From NCBI RefSeq assembly GCF_009793335.1, contig NZ_WING01000001.1, positions 4,960,001 through 5,024,000 of the forward strand: 64,000 nt of DNA. The letters are read 5' to 3'. This document shows, piece by piece, positions 33,448 through 40,567 of the stretch (positions are counted from its first letter, which is position 1; each line of letters begins with the position of its first letter). The position numbers were made by a program, and so were the translations under genes. Origin of the DNA: Actinomadura sp. J1-007 (GTDB lineage Bacteria > Actinomycetota > Actinomycetes > Streptosporangiales > Streptosporangiaceae). The notes under the pieces were generated by a model. The model was not told the DNA's origin. It ran no database searches and saw nothing but the letters and a program-made list of their open reading frames with translations.

Positions 33448-34904
33448 CGCTGCTGGAACCCGAGCGCTGGACCGCCCGGATCTACACGGGCGGCGGCTGG
33501 CGCCCCGCGTCCGTACGGCACCCGATCGTCTCCCCGTGGGACGGGTCGGAGCTGGGCGTGGCGGGACTGGCCGTCCCGTCCGACGTCGAACGGGCCGCCG
33601 CGTCCGCCTCCTCGGCCGCCGCCGGGTGGGCCGCCGCGCCGTTCGCCGAACGGGCCGCCGTCCTGGACCGGGCCGCCGCGGTCCTCGCCGGGCACCGCGA
33701 CGAGATCGCCGGGTGGGCGATCCGGGAGACGGGCGCGCTGCGCCACAAGGCGTTCCACGAGATCGACCTCGCGCGCGGCGAGCTGCGCGCCGCCGCCGCG
33801 CTCGCCGCCGAGCCGTACGGGGAGCTGCTGCGCGGGGCCGACGCGGGCCAGTTCAGCTTCGCCCGCCAGGTCCCGGTCGGCGTCGTCGGCGTGATCGCCC
33901 CGTGGAACGCGCCGCTGATGCTCGCGATCCGTTCGGTGGCCCCGGCGCTGGCGCTCGGCAACGCGGTCGTCCTCAAGCCGGACGCGCAGGTCCCGGTGTC
34001 GGGCGGCGTGGTGATCGCGCGGGCCTTCGAGGAGGCGGGCCTGCCGCCGGGCGTCCTGCACGTCCTGCCGGGCGGCGCGGACGCGGGCGAGGCGCTCGTC
34101 GCCGCGCCCGGCGTGCCCGTGGTCTGCTTCACCGGCTCGTCCGCCGCCGGGCGCCGCGTGGGCGAGGTCGCGGGCCGCCTGCTCAAGCGGGCCGTGCTCG
34201 AACTCGGCGGCAACAACGCGTTCATCGTGCTGGAGGACGCCGACCTCGACGCCGCCGTCAACAACGGCCTGTGGGGGTCGCTCGCGCACAACGGGCAGAT
34301 CTGCATGGCCGCCGGACGCCACCTCGTCCACCGCGACATCGCCGGCGCCTACACCGACCTGCTCGCCGAACGCGCCGCCAAGCTCCGCACCGGCGACCCG
34401 TCCGACCCGGACGTCCGCTTCGGGCCGCTCGTCAGCGCCCGCCAGTGCGACCGCGTGCACCGCATCGTCGCCGAGACGGTCGAGGCCGGGGCGCGGCTGC
34501 GCACGGGCGGCGAACGCGACGGCCTGTTCTACCGGCCGACCGTCCTGGACCACGTCGCGCCGGGGATGCGGGCGTTCGACGAGGAGGTCTTCGGTCCCGT
34601 CCTGCCGGTGACGGCGTTCGCCGACGACGACGAGGCCGTGGCGCTCGCGACCGCCACCGACTACGCCCTGTCCGGCGCGGTGCACACCCGTTCGGTCGAG
34701 CGGGGCCTCGCCCTGTCCGAACGGCTCGGCACGGGCATGTTCCACGTCAACGGGCAGCCGATCAACGACGCGCCCCACGTCCCGATGGGCGGACGCGGGG
34801 CGTCGGGCAACGGCGGCCGGCACGGCGGGCGGTGGAACCTGGACGAGTTCACCGACACCCAGTGGGTGTCGGTGCGCACGACCCCGCCCCGCTACCCGAT
34901 CTGA
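33444..34904 (+). CDS. NAD(P)-dependent aldehyde dehydrogenase (benzaldehyde/vanillin dehydrogenase-like)
   Basis: A 486-residue intact ALDH. NAD site and catalytic blocks: GVIAPWNAPLML, CFTGSSAAGRRVGEVAG, LELGGNNAFIVLEDAD (Glu) and NGQICMAAGRHLVHRD (nucleophilic Cys), then EEVFGPVLPVTAF. Similar enzymes oxidise aromatic aldehydes to acids, so it probably feeds the pathway upstream of hydroxylation. It ends 18 bases before the convergent GntR gene and is the last gene of the operon. Confidence 0.9.
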   Translation: MTLLEPERWTARIYTGGGWRPASVRHPIVSPWDGSELGVAGLAVPSDVERAAASASSAAAGWAAAPFAERAAVLDRAAAVLAGHRDEIAGWAIRETGALRHKAFHEIDLARGELRAAAALAAEPYGELLRGADAGQFSFARQVPVGVVGVIAPWNAPLMLAIRSVAPALALGNAVVLKPDAQVPVSGGVVIARAFEEAGLPPGVLHVLPGGADAGEALVAAPGVPVVCFTGSSAAGRRVGEVAGRLLKRAVLELGGNNAFIVLEDADLDAAVNNGLWGSLAHNGQICMAAGRHLVHRDIAGAYTDLLAERAAKLRTGDPSDPDVRFGPLVSARQCDRVHRIVAETVEAGARLRTGGERDGLFYRPTVLDHVAPGMRAFDEEVFGPVLPVTAFADDDEAVALATATDYALSGAVHTRSVERGLALSERLGTGMFHVNGQPINDAPHVPMGGRGASGNGGRHGGRWNLDEFTDTQWVSVRTTPPRYPI

Positions 34905-34922
34905 CGGCCGGGAGGGCGCGGC

Positions 34923-35663
34923 CTACTGGGTGAGGGGGACGCAGAGATGTTCGTCGGACTTGCCGGGATGCGACACCACGAGCGCGAGGTGCTCGTTCAT
35001 CCGGCTGGTGGCGAGGTCGGCGTCGCCGTCGGCGATGGCGTCGAGGATCTCGCCGTGCATCCGCGCGACGCGTTCGGCGACCTCCCGGGAGGTGTTCTCC
35101 TCGAACTTCATGTGCTGGGCCGAACGCAGCGACCGCAGGAACGCGCGGATCGCCCGGTTGCCCGCCGCCTCGGCGACCGCGAGGTGGAAGTCGAGGGCGA
35201 GGTCGGTGAACCGGGCGGCGTCGTCCAGCGCGGCGTGGGCGTCGTCGACGAGCCCGCGCAGCCGCGCGACCTGCTCGCCCGACGCGTGCCGCGCCGCGAG
35301 CCCGGCCGTGGACGGCTCGACCGAGCGCATCGCCTCGGTCAGCTCCTCCCACGTGATCCCCATCAGGTGGAGCTGGATCGAGAGGGCGTCGGCGTACCGG
35401 TCGGGGTCGCTCTCGGCGATCCGGAGCCCGCCGCCCGCGCCGACCCGTACGGTCACGATGCCCTGGGCCTCCAGGGAGCGGATCGCGTCGCGGATCGTGA
35501 TGCGGCTGACGCCGAACTGCTCGGCCAGGTCGGACTCGGTCCCGAGCCGGTCGCCGGGCATCATGCCGCCGAAGAACGCCTTGCGGATCTGCTCGACGAT
35601 CTCTCCAGAGGCCCGCGCGCCCTGGACCGGTCGCCAAGGCTTGTCCCCTGGGGCTGTAGCCAT
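34923..35663 (-). CDS. GntR family regulator, FCD (FadR) subgroup
   Basis: A 246-residue regulator: winged helix at about residues 18-85 (RLGTESDLAEQFGVSRITIR, DAIRSLEAQGIVTVR) and an FCD ligand domain at about 100-230 with acid/histidine ligands in DLALDFHLAVAEAAGN, RMHGEILDAI and SRMNEHLALV. FCD proteins often sense carboxylic acids. ATG at 35663 has AGGAG seven bases upstream; a longer frame to 35726 would run into the divergent promoter. It faces an ABC ATPase gene across a region with two dyads. Confidence 0.9.
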   Translation of the reverse strand: MATAPGDKPWRPVQGARASGEIVEQIRKAFFGGMMPGDRLGTESDLAEQFGVSRITIRDAIRSLEAQGIVTVRVGAGGGLRIAESDPDRYADALSIQLHLMGITWEELTEAMRSVEPSTAGLAARHASGEQVARLRGLVDDAHAALDDAARFTDLALDFHLAVAEAAGNRAIRAFLRSLRSAQHMKFEENTSREVAERVARMHGEILDAIADGDADLATSRMNEHLALVVSHPGKSDEHLCVPLTQ

Positions 35664-35707
35664 CCCGGCACTCCTACTCGTCGGTAATGAACGGGCCCCA
35701 TCATATG

Positions 35708-35772
35708 AATGTATAACCATTGACACCCAGGGGCCGTGGACCTAAATTCTCAATGTCTAATCATCATACATT
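35708..35772 (+). promoter_or_regulatory. Promoter with two flanking dyads ahead of the ABC ATPase
   Basis: TTGACA at 35720-35725 and TAAATT at 35743-35748 are spaced by 17 bases, a good housekeeping-type promoter. Dyad one (35708-35721, AATGTAT/AACCATT) overlaps the -35 element. Dyad two (35752-35772, arms AATGTCTAAT and ATCATACATT with 8 of 10 positions complementary) covers the likely start point. Both share the AATGT half-site, so the FCD regulator encoded next door is the obvious ligand-responsive repressor. Confidence 0.6.
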
Positions 35773-35785
35773 AAGGGTGAGCAGC

Positions 35786-36916
35786 GTGGCGCAGGTGGAG
35801 ATCAAAGGGCTCACGAAGACGTTCGGTGACGTGACCGTGGTGTCCGGCCTGGACCTGACGGTCGAGGACGGCGAGTTCCTCACCCTGCTCGGGCCGAGCG
35901 GGTGCGGCAAGACCACGACGCTGCGCTGCCTCGCCGGCCTGGAGGACCCGACCTCCGGCGAGATCTCGATCGGCGGCGAGGTCGTCGCCGCGCCCGCCCG
36001 CGGCGTCCTCGTCCCGCCGGAGAAGCGCCGCACGGGCATGGTGTTCCAGAGCTACGCCCTCTGGCCGCACATGACCGTCCGCGACAACGTCGGCTACCCC
36101 GTCAAGCTCCAGAAGCTCCCCAAGGCCGAGCTCGTCTCCCGCGTCCAGGAACTGCTCGACGCGGTCGGCCTCGGCGACAAGGGCGACCGGCTCGCCACCG
36201 AGCTGTCGGGCGGCCAGCAGCAGCGCGTCGCCCTCGCCCGCGCGATGGCGGGCCGCCCCCGCCTGCTGCTGTACGACGAGCCGCTGTCCAACCTCGACGC
36301 GAAGCTGCGCGCCGTCATGCGCACCGAGATCCGCAACCTGCACCGCGAGATCGGCACCACCTCGGTCTACGTCACGCACGACCAGGAGGAGGCCATGGTG
36401 CTCTCCGACCGGATCATCGTCATGGACGAGGGCCGCGTCCAGCAGTGCGGCACCCCGCGCGAGGTCTACTCCCGCCCCCGCAACCGCTTCGTCGCCGACT
36501 TCGTCGGCTTCGAGAACATCGTCTCGGGCACGGTCACCGACCGTTCCCCCGACCTCGTCGCCGTCACCCCCGACGGCGGCGGCCCCGCGATCTGGGCCGA
36601 GGGCACGGCCGCCCTCGGCACCGCCCTGTCCGTCGCGTTCCGCAGCTCGCACGTCCGCATCGGCGGCGACGCCGCGTCGGCCAACGCGTTCACCGGCCGG
36701 GTCACCGAGTCGGTCTACCTCGGCAGCCGCACCGACCTCGCCCTCGACATCGGCGGCCTGCGGCTGAGCGGCTACGTGGACGACGCCGACCAGATCCGGA
36801 TGGGCGCCCCCGCGCCGTCCCCGGGCACCGAGACGACCATCACCATCCCGCCCGCCTGCGTCGTCACCCTCGACACCGAGGCCGCCGCCCCCGCCGCCGT
36901 GGAAGCCGCCGCCTGA
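35786..36916 (+). CDS. ABC transporter ATP-binding protein (PotA/FbpC-like)
   Basis: A 376-residue ATPase of the spermidine/iron/2-aminoethylphosphonate importer class: Walker A GPSGCGKTT, GMVFQSYALWPHMTV (Q loop), signature ELSGGQQQRVALARAMAGR, Walker B LLLYDEPLSNLDAKLR, switch VTHDQEEAMVLSD, and a C-terminal TOBE region. The GTG at 35786 is chosen because AAGG lies nine bases upstream and the more distal start lies within the promoter. No permease or binding protein follows. The likely partners are the fused permease and lipoprotein at 43-46 kb. Confidence 0.88.
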   Translation: MAQVEIKGLTKTFGDVTVVSGLDLTVEDGEFLTLLGPSGCGKTTTLRCLAGLEDPTSGEISIGGEVVAAPARGVLVPPEKRRTGMVFQSYALWPHMTVRDNVGYPVKLQKLPKAELVSRVQELLDAVGLGDKGDRLATELSGGQQQRVALARAMAGRPRLLLYDEPLSNLDAKLRAVMRTEIRNLHREIGTTSVYVTHDQEEAMVLSDRIIVMDEGRVQQCGTPREVYSRPRNRFVADFVGFENIVSGTVTDRSPDLVAVTPDGGGPAIWAEGTAALGTALSVAFRSSHVRIGGDAASANAFTGRVTESVYLGSRTDLALDIGGLRLSGYVDDADQIRMGAPAPSPGTETTITIPPACVVTLDTEAAAPAAVEAAA

Positions 36917-36918
36917 CC

Positions 36919-37609
36919 GTGCCGCTCCACGAATGGCGGATCGACCCCCGCGAGCACCTGCGCCACGAGACCCGCCGGGGCCGCCGCCACGCCTACCCCG
37001 GCCTGGTCCCGCGCCGCACCGCCCTCGCGGTGATCGACATGGTCCCGTTCTTCGTCGCGGGCAACCCGTACTGCCGGTCGATCGTGCCCAACGTCAACGC
37101 CCTCGCCGGCGCGCTGCGCGACGCGGGCGGCACGGTCGCGTGGGTCCTGCCCGCGAGCGAGCCGTCCCCGACTTCTTCGGCCCCGAGGTCGCCGAGCTCT
37201 ACCGCACCTCGTGCGGCGCCGGCCCGCTGCCCGGACGGCTCCATCCGGACCTCGTCCCGCGGCCCGGCGACCTCTACGCGGCGAAGACGGCCCCGAGCGC
37301 GTTCTTCCCAGGACGCTGCGAGCTCCCGGACCTGCTCGCCGCCCGCGGCGTCGACACCGTCCTCATCGCCGGGACGGTCACCAACGTGTGCTGCGAGTCG
37401 TCCGCCCGCGACGCCGCGACCCTCGGCCACCGCGTCGTCATGGTCGCCGACGCCAACGCCGCGGGCAGCGACGACCAGCACAACGCGACCCTGCACACGT
37501 TCTACCGCTCGTTCGGCGACGTCCGCGCGACGGCCGACGTCCTCGCCATGATCGCGGCGGGCGCGGGCGCGGGCGCGGGCGCGGACCGGGGCGGGGCGCG
37601 GTCGGGTAG
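36919..37609 (+). pseudogene. Isochorismatase-family cysteine hydrolase, frameshifted
   Basis: The first part (36919 to about 37165) encodes PGLVPRRTALAVIDMVPFF with the catalytic Asp. The family sequence then continues one frame over as DFFGPEVAELYRTSCGAG, the Lys in AAKTAPSAFF, and GTVTNVCCESSARDAATLGH with the nucleophilic Cys. The break coincides with a run of four C at 37166-37169; one extra C restores the frame. A second shift near the GC repeats at 37560-37600 would bring in the stop at 37609. GTG start 3 bases after the ATPase stop, so probably co-transcribed. Loss of a base by sequencing error is as likely as a true pseudogene. Confidence 0.75.
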
Positions 37610-37650
37610 GTTTGGCGCGTCCGAACGACCGAGGGAGGTGAGACCGGCTC

Positions 37651-37692
37651 ATGTCACCGTCGGCCGGGCGCTCCCACCCGAGGTGCGGGTGA
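37651..37692 (+). CDS. Possible 13-residue leader peptide
   Basis: An ATG at 37651 has an unusually strong GGAGGTGA eight bases upstream but opens a frame of only 13 codons before the TTG-started methyltransferase gene 32 bases further on. It may be a translated leader, or the strong site may serve an altered start. Low confidence. Confidence 0.25.
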   Translation: MSPSAGRSHPRCG

Positions 37693-37723
37693 ACGAGAGA
37701 GCGCCCGTTGGGGAAAGGCTCTC

Positions 37724-38479
37724 TTGTCCGAATCAGATGTCGTGTCCAGGCTCCGAGCAGCGGGCTGCGTCTTCGCGGAAGACGAGGCGCGCGTGCTCGC
37801 CGAGGCGGCGGGATCGCCGTCCGAGCTTGAGGTGATGGTGGAGCGGCGCGCCTCCGGGCTGCCGCTGGAGCACGTCGTCGGGTGGGCCGGGTTCTGCGGC
37901 CTGCGGATCGCCGTGGACCCCGGGGTCTTCGTGCCCCGGCGGCGCACCGAGTTCCTGGTGGAACGGGCGGTCTCGCTCGGCGGGTCCGTCGTGCTCGACC
38001 TGTGCTGCGGCTCAGGGGCGGTCGCCGCGGCGCTCTCGGCGCTGCTGCGGCCCGCCGAGGTGCACGCCGCCGATGTGGACCCGGCCGCGGTCCGGTGCGC
38101 GCGGCGCAACGTCCCGGGCGGGCGGGTGTACGAGGGCGACCTGTTCGCGCCGCTGCCGCCGGGCCTGCGCGGGCGCGTCGAGCTGCTGTGCGCGAACGTC
38201 CCGTACGTGCCGACGGGCGACGTCGGGTTCCTGCCCGCGGAGGCCCGCGACCACGAACCCCGCGTCTCGCTGGACGGCGGGTCCGACGGGCTCGACGTGC
38301 TGCGGCGCGTCGCCGGCGAGGCGTCCGCGTGGCTCGCCGGCGGCGGGCACCTGCTCGTCGAGACGAGCGACCGCCAGGTCGGCGCGGCGCTCGCCGCGTT
38401 CGAACGGGGCGGGCTGCGCGCCCGCGTCTCCAGCGACGAGGAGAGGGGCGCGAACGTGGTGATCGGAACGAAGGTCTAG
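37724..38479 (+). CDS. PrmC-related putative protein-glutamine N5-methyltransferase
   Basis: A 251-residue methyltransferase: GLRIAVDPGVFVPRRRTEFL, SAM motif VVLDLCCGSGAVAAALSALL, and CANVPYVPTGDVGFLPAEAR. The catalytic NPPY of PrmC/HemK is NVPY, as in the PrmC-related actinobacterial subfamily, so its target is probably not the release factors. It begins with TTG at 37724, six bases after AAAGG. The downstream gene is convergent. Confidence 0.82.
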   Translation: MSESDVVSRLRAAGCVFAEDEARVLAEAAGSPSELEVMVERRASGLPLEHVVGWAGFCGLRIAVDPGVFVPRRRTEFLVERAVSLGGSVVLDLCCGSGAVAAALSALLRPAEVHAADVDPAAVRCARRNVPGGRVYEGDLFAPLPPGLRGRVELLCANVPYVPTGDVGFLPAEARDHEPRVSLDGGSDGLDVLRRVAGEASAWLAGGGHLLVETSDRQVGAALAAFERGGLRARVSSDEERGANVVIGTKV

Positions 38480-38516
38480 CCGCGGCGCGCCGGTACCCGC
38501 CGCTCGCTCGCCCCGT

Positions 38517-39683
38517 TCAGCGGGCGACGGCGGGCACCGGCAGCCGCGCCTCCACGCGGAAGCCGCCGTGGGGGCCCGGCCCCGCGTCGAGCCGCCCCTT
38601 CAGCAGGCCGACCCGCTCCCGCATCCCGACGAGCCCGTACCCGGCGCTCCCCGGCGCCGGGCCCCGCCCGTCGTCCACGACCTCCACGCGCAGCTCGTCG
38701 TCCCCGAACCCGATGGTGACGCGGCAGCCGTCGGTGCCCGCGTGCCGCACCACGTTCGTCAACGCCTCCTGGACGATCCGGAACGCCGACAGGTCGATCT
38801 CCGCGGGCAGCGGGCGCCGCTCGCCCCGTACCCGCAGGTCCACCCGGACCCCGGCGCCGAGCGTGGCCGCGACGAGCCGGTCGAGGTCGTCCAGGCCGGG
38901 CGCCGGGTCGAGCGGCGCGCCCTCCGGTTCGGCCCGCCGCAGCATCCCCAGCATCCGCCGCAGGCCCGACAGCGTCTCGCGGCTGGTCGCCTCGATGGCG
39001 CCGAGCGCGTTGCGCGCCTCGCCCGGCTGCGTGTCGATCACCCGGCCGCCGGCCCCGGCCTGGATGGCGATGATCCCGACGCTGTGCGCGACCATGTCGT
39101 GCAGCTCGCGCGCGATCCGGAGCCGTTCGTCCGCGACCGCCCGCGCCGTGGCCTGCGCGGTCAGCTCCTCGGCGTGCGCGCGGCGCACCCGCACCGAGTT
39201 GCCGACGAGCCAGACCACGACCATCGCCATGATCATGTAGCTCGACCGGCTGACGAGCTCGTCCGGCTGGTCGGGGAACGCCGCGGCGGTGAGCACCTGC
39301 GCCAGCAGCGCGGCCCCCGCGAGCGAGACCGAGAACCGCCGCGACCGGGCGGCCGCGACGTAGCCCACGGCGACGTCCATCAGCGCCGTCTGGACGATCC
39401 AGGTCCCCGACCCCCGCAGCTCCATCGCCGCGCCGACCCAGGCCAGCGTCAGCAGCGCGAACGCGGGCAGCGGGCGGCGCCGCACGAGGTTCAGGACCAG
39501 CACCGTGAGCGCGATCGTGAGCAGGAGCCGCCCGGGCCCGAGACCGAGCCGGGTGTCGTGCATCGCGAAGTAGACGTAGGGGGGATAAAGGACGGCCGCG
39601 CCCCAGGTCAGGACCGCCCCGTAACACGCCGAGCACGTTCGACGGACATGCGGCGATCGTAAGCCGGGAAGCCCGTCCGGCAC
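38517..39683 (-). CDS. NarL/DesK-type sensor histidine kinase without adjacent response regulator
   Basis: A 388-residue kinase starting with GTG at 39683. Four or five hydrophobic segments fill residues 20-170. The dimerisation domain has RLRIARELHDMVAHSVGIIA with the phospho-accepting His at about residue 195. The ATPase domain follows with FRIVQEALTNVVRHAGT, VVDDGRGPAPGSAGYGLVGM and RERVGLLKG. These kinases are nearly always paired with a LuxR-type response regulator. Neither flank carries one, so this kinase is an orphan here. Confidence 0.9.
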   Translation of the reverse strand: MPDGLPGLRSPHVRRTCSACYGAVLTWGAAVLYPPYVYFAMHDTRLGLGPGRLLLTIALTVLVLNLVRRRPLPAFALLTLAWVGAAMELRGSGTWIVQTALMDVAVGYVAAARSRRFSVSLAGAALLAQVLTAAAFPDQPDELVSRSSYMIMAMVVVWLVGNSVRVRRAHAEELTAQATARAVADERLRIARELHDMVAHSVGIIAIQAGAGGRVIDTQPGEARNALGAIEATSRETLSGLRRMLGMLRRAEPEGAPLDPAPGLDDLDRLVAATLGAGVRVDLRVRGERRPLPAEIDLSAFRIVQEALTNVVRHAGTDGCRVTIGFGDDELRVEVVDDGRGPAPGSAGYGLVGMRERVGLLKGRLDAGPGPHGGFRVEARLPVPAVAR

Positions 39684-39857
39684 ATTGGCCCGCGGACCTA
39701 ATCCCCTGGGCTACATCCCCACCGCGCTCCGGGACGTACGGCCACGTTCCGCAAGGCGAGCGAGGCGAGCGAGGCGTACGGGCCGGGCGGGGCGTTCCCA
39801 GGCCGCCGCCGTGAGCCGGAGGGACGCGGGAGCCCATCGCGGTCGGGGCGTACGGAC

Positions 39858-39977
39858 GGTCGCGGATGTCCAGGGGCGTCGCAGATGTCCAGGGTGGTCG
39901 CGGAGCGCGGCGCGGCCGGGGCGTCCGGGCGGTCACAGATGGGGCCAGGGTGGTCGCGGAGTGCGGCGTGGCCGGGG
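39858..39977. repeat. Degenerate GC-rich direct repeats upstream of the kinase gene
   Basis: A 33-base unit (39889-39921 and 39945-39977) recurs after 56 bases with two mismatches; it begins CCAGGGTGGTCGCGGAG. Two weaker copies of a GTCGCxGATGTCCAGGG unit precede it. A further short repeat of GCGAG lies near 39760-39790. The second copy ends at the stop codon of the MarR gene. The array looks like replication slippage in a non-coding gap. Confidence 0.6.
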
Positions 39978-40445
39978 TCAGGAAGGGTCGGCGGGGCGGG
40001 GCCAGGGGCGGCCGGTCAGGCGCTCGATGTCGGTGTTGAAGCGCTTGAGGCAGGCGGCGAACGTCGCGACCTCCTCCGGGGTCCAGTCGGTGAGGACCTT
40101 CTCCAGGCCGAGGACGGTCTCGCTGCGCTCCTGGTCGAGGCGGCGCTCGCCTTCGGGCGTGATGCGGAACTTGCGGGCGATGCCGCCGTCGGGGTCGGGG
40201 ATGCGCTCGACCAGGCCGGCGCGGAGCATGGCGGAGGTCTGCCGGTTGAGGGTGGAGGGGTCCAGGCCGAACGCCTCGCTGAGCTGCCGGATGGACATCG
40301 GGCCCTCGATGCGGACGCGGCTCAGCAGGATGTAGGCGCTGCGGTCCAGGTGGCCGCCGTCGCGCCGGGTGCGGGGCGCGGTCATGTGGCTGTGCCGCCC
40401 GAGCAGCATGCTCTCGTACTCGATCTCGTGCGTCGGCTTGTCCAT
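39978..40445 (-). CDS. MarR family transcriptional regulator
   Basis: A 155-residue winged-helix protein: LDRSAYILLSRVRIEGPMSI, RQLSEAFGLDPSTLNRQTSA (recognition helix region) and the wing IPDPDGGIARKFRITPEG. GGGGAG precedes the ATG by six bases. Divergent from the MFS exporter, so it is the probable drug-sensing repressor of that pump. Confidence 0.9.
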   Translation of the reverse strand: MDKPTHEIEYESMLLGRHSHMTAPRTRRDGGHLDRSAYILLSRVRIEGPMSIRQLSEAFGLDPSTLNRQTSAMLRAGLVERIPDPDGGIARKFRITPEGERRLDQERSETVLGLEKVLTDWTPEEVATFAACLKRFNTDIERLTGRPWPRPADPS

Positions 40446-40502
40446 CCGGTGGCTCCCCGATCGGTGCGTCCTGCCTCACCTCGATTATGCGCCATGCACG
40501 CG

Positions 40503-40531
40503 TTGTGTATCGACCACATCGTATGTATGGT
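40503..40531 (+). promoter_or_regulatory. Candidate promoter of the MFS gene
   Basis: TTGTGT (40503-40508) and TATGGT (40526-40531) are spaced by 17 bases in the AT-rich part of the MarR/MFS divergent gap. The overlapping stretch with TATCG and CGTATG steps may hold the MarR site, but no clean palindrome stands out. Confidence 0.4.
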
Positions 40532-40567
40532 GCACATGGCTTGACCATCGAGAGCAGGGAGATCCGC

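Noticed and set aside
37561..37600. Short GGGCGC hexamer repeats as a possible regulatory or CRISPR-like array
   Set aside because: Only about five units of a simple GC hexamer at the end of a coding region; simple sequence, no spacers.
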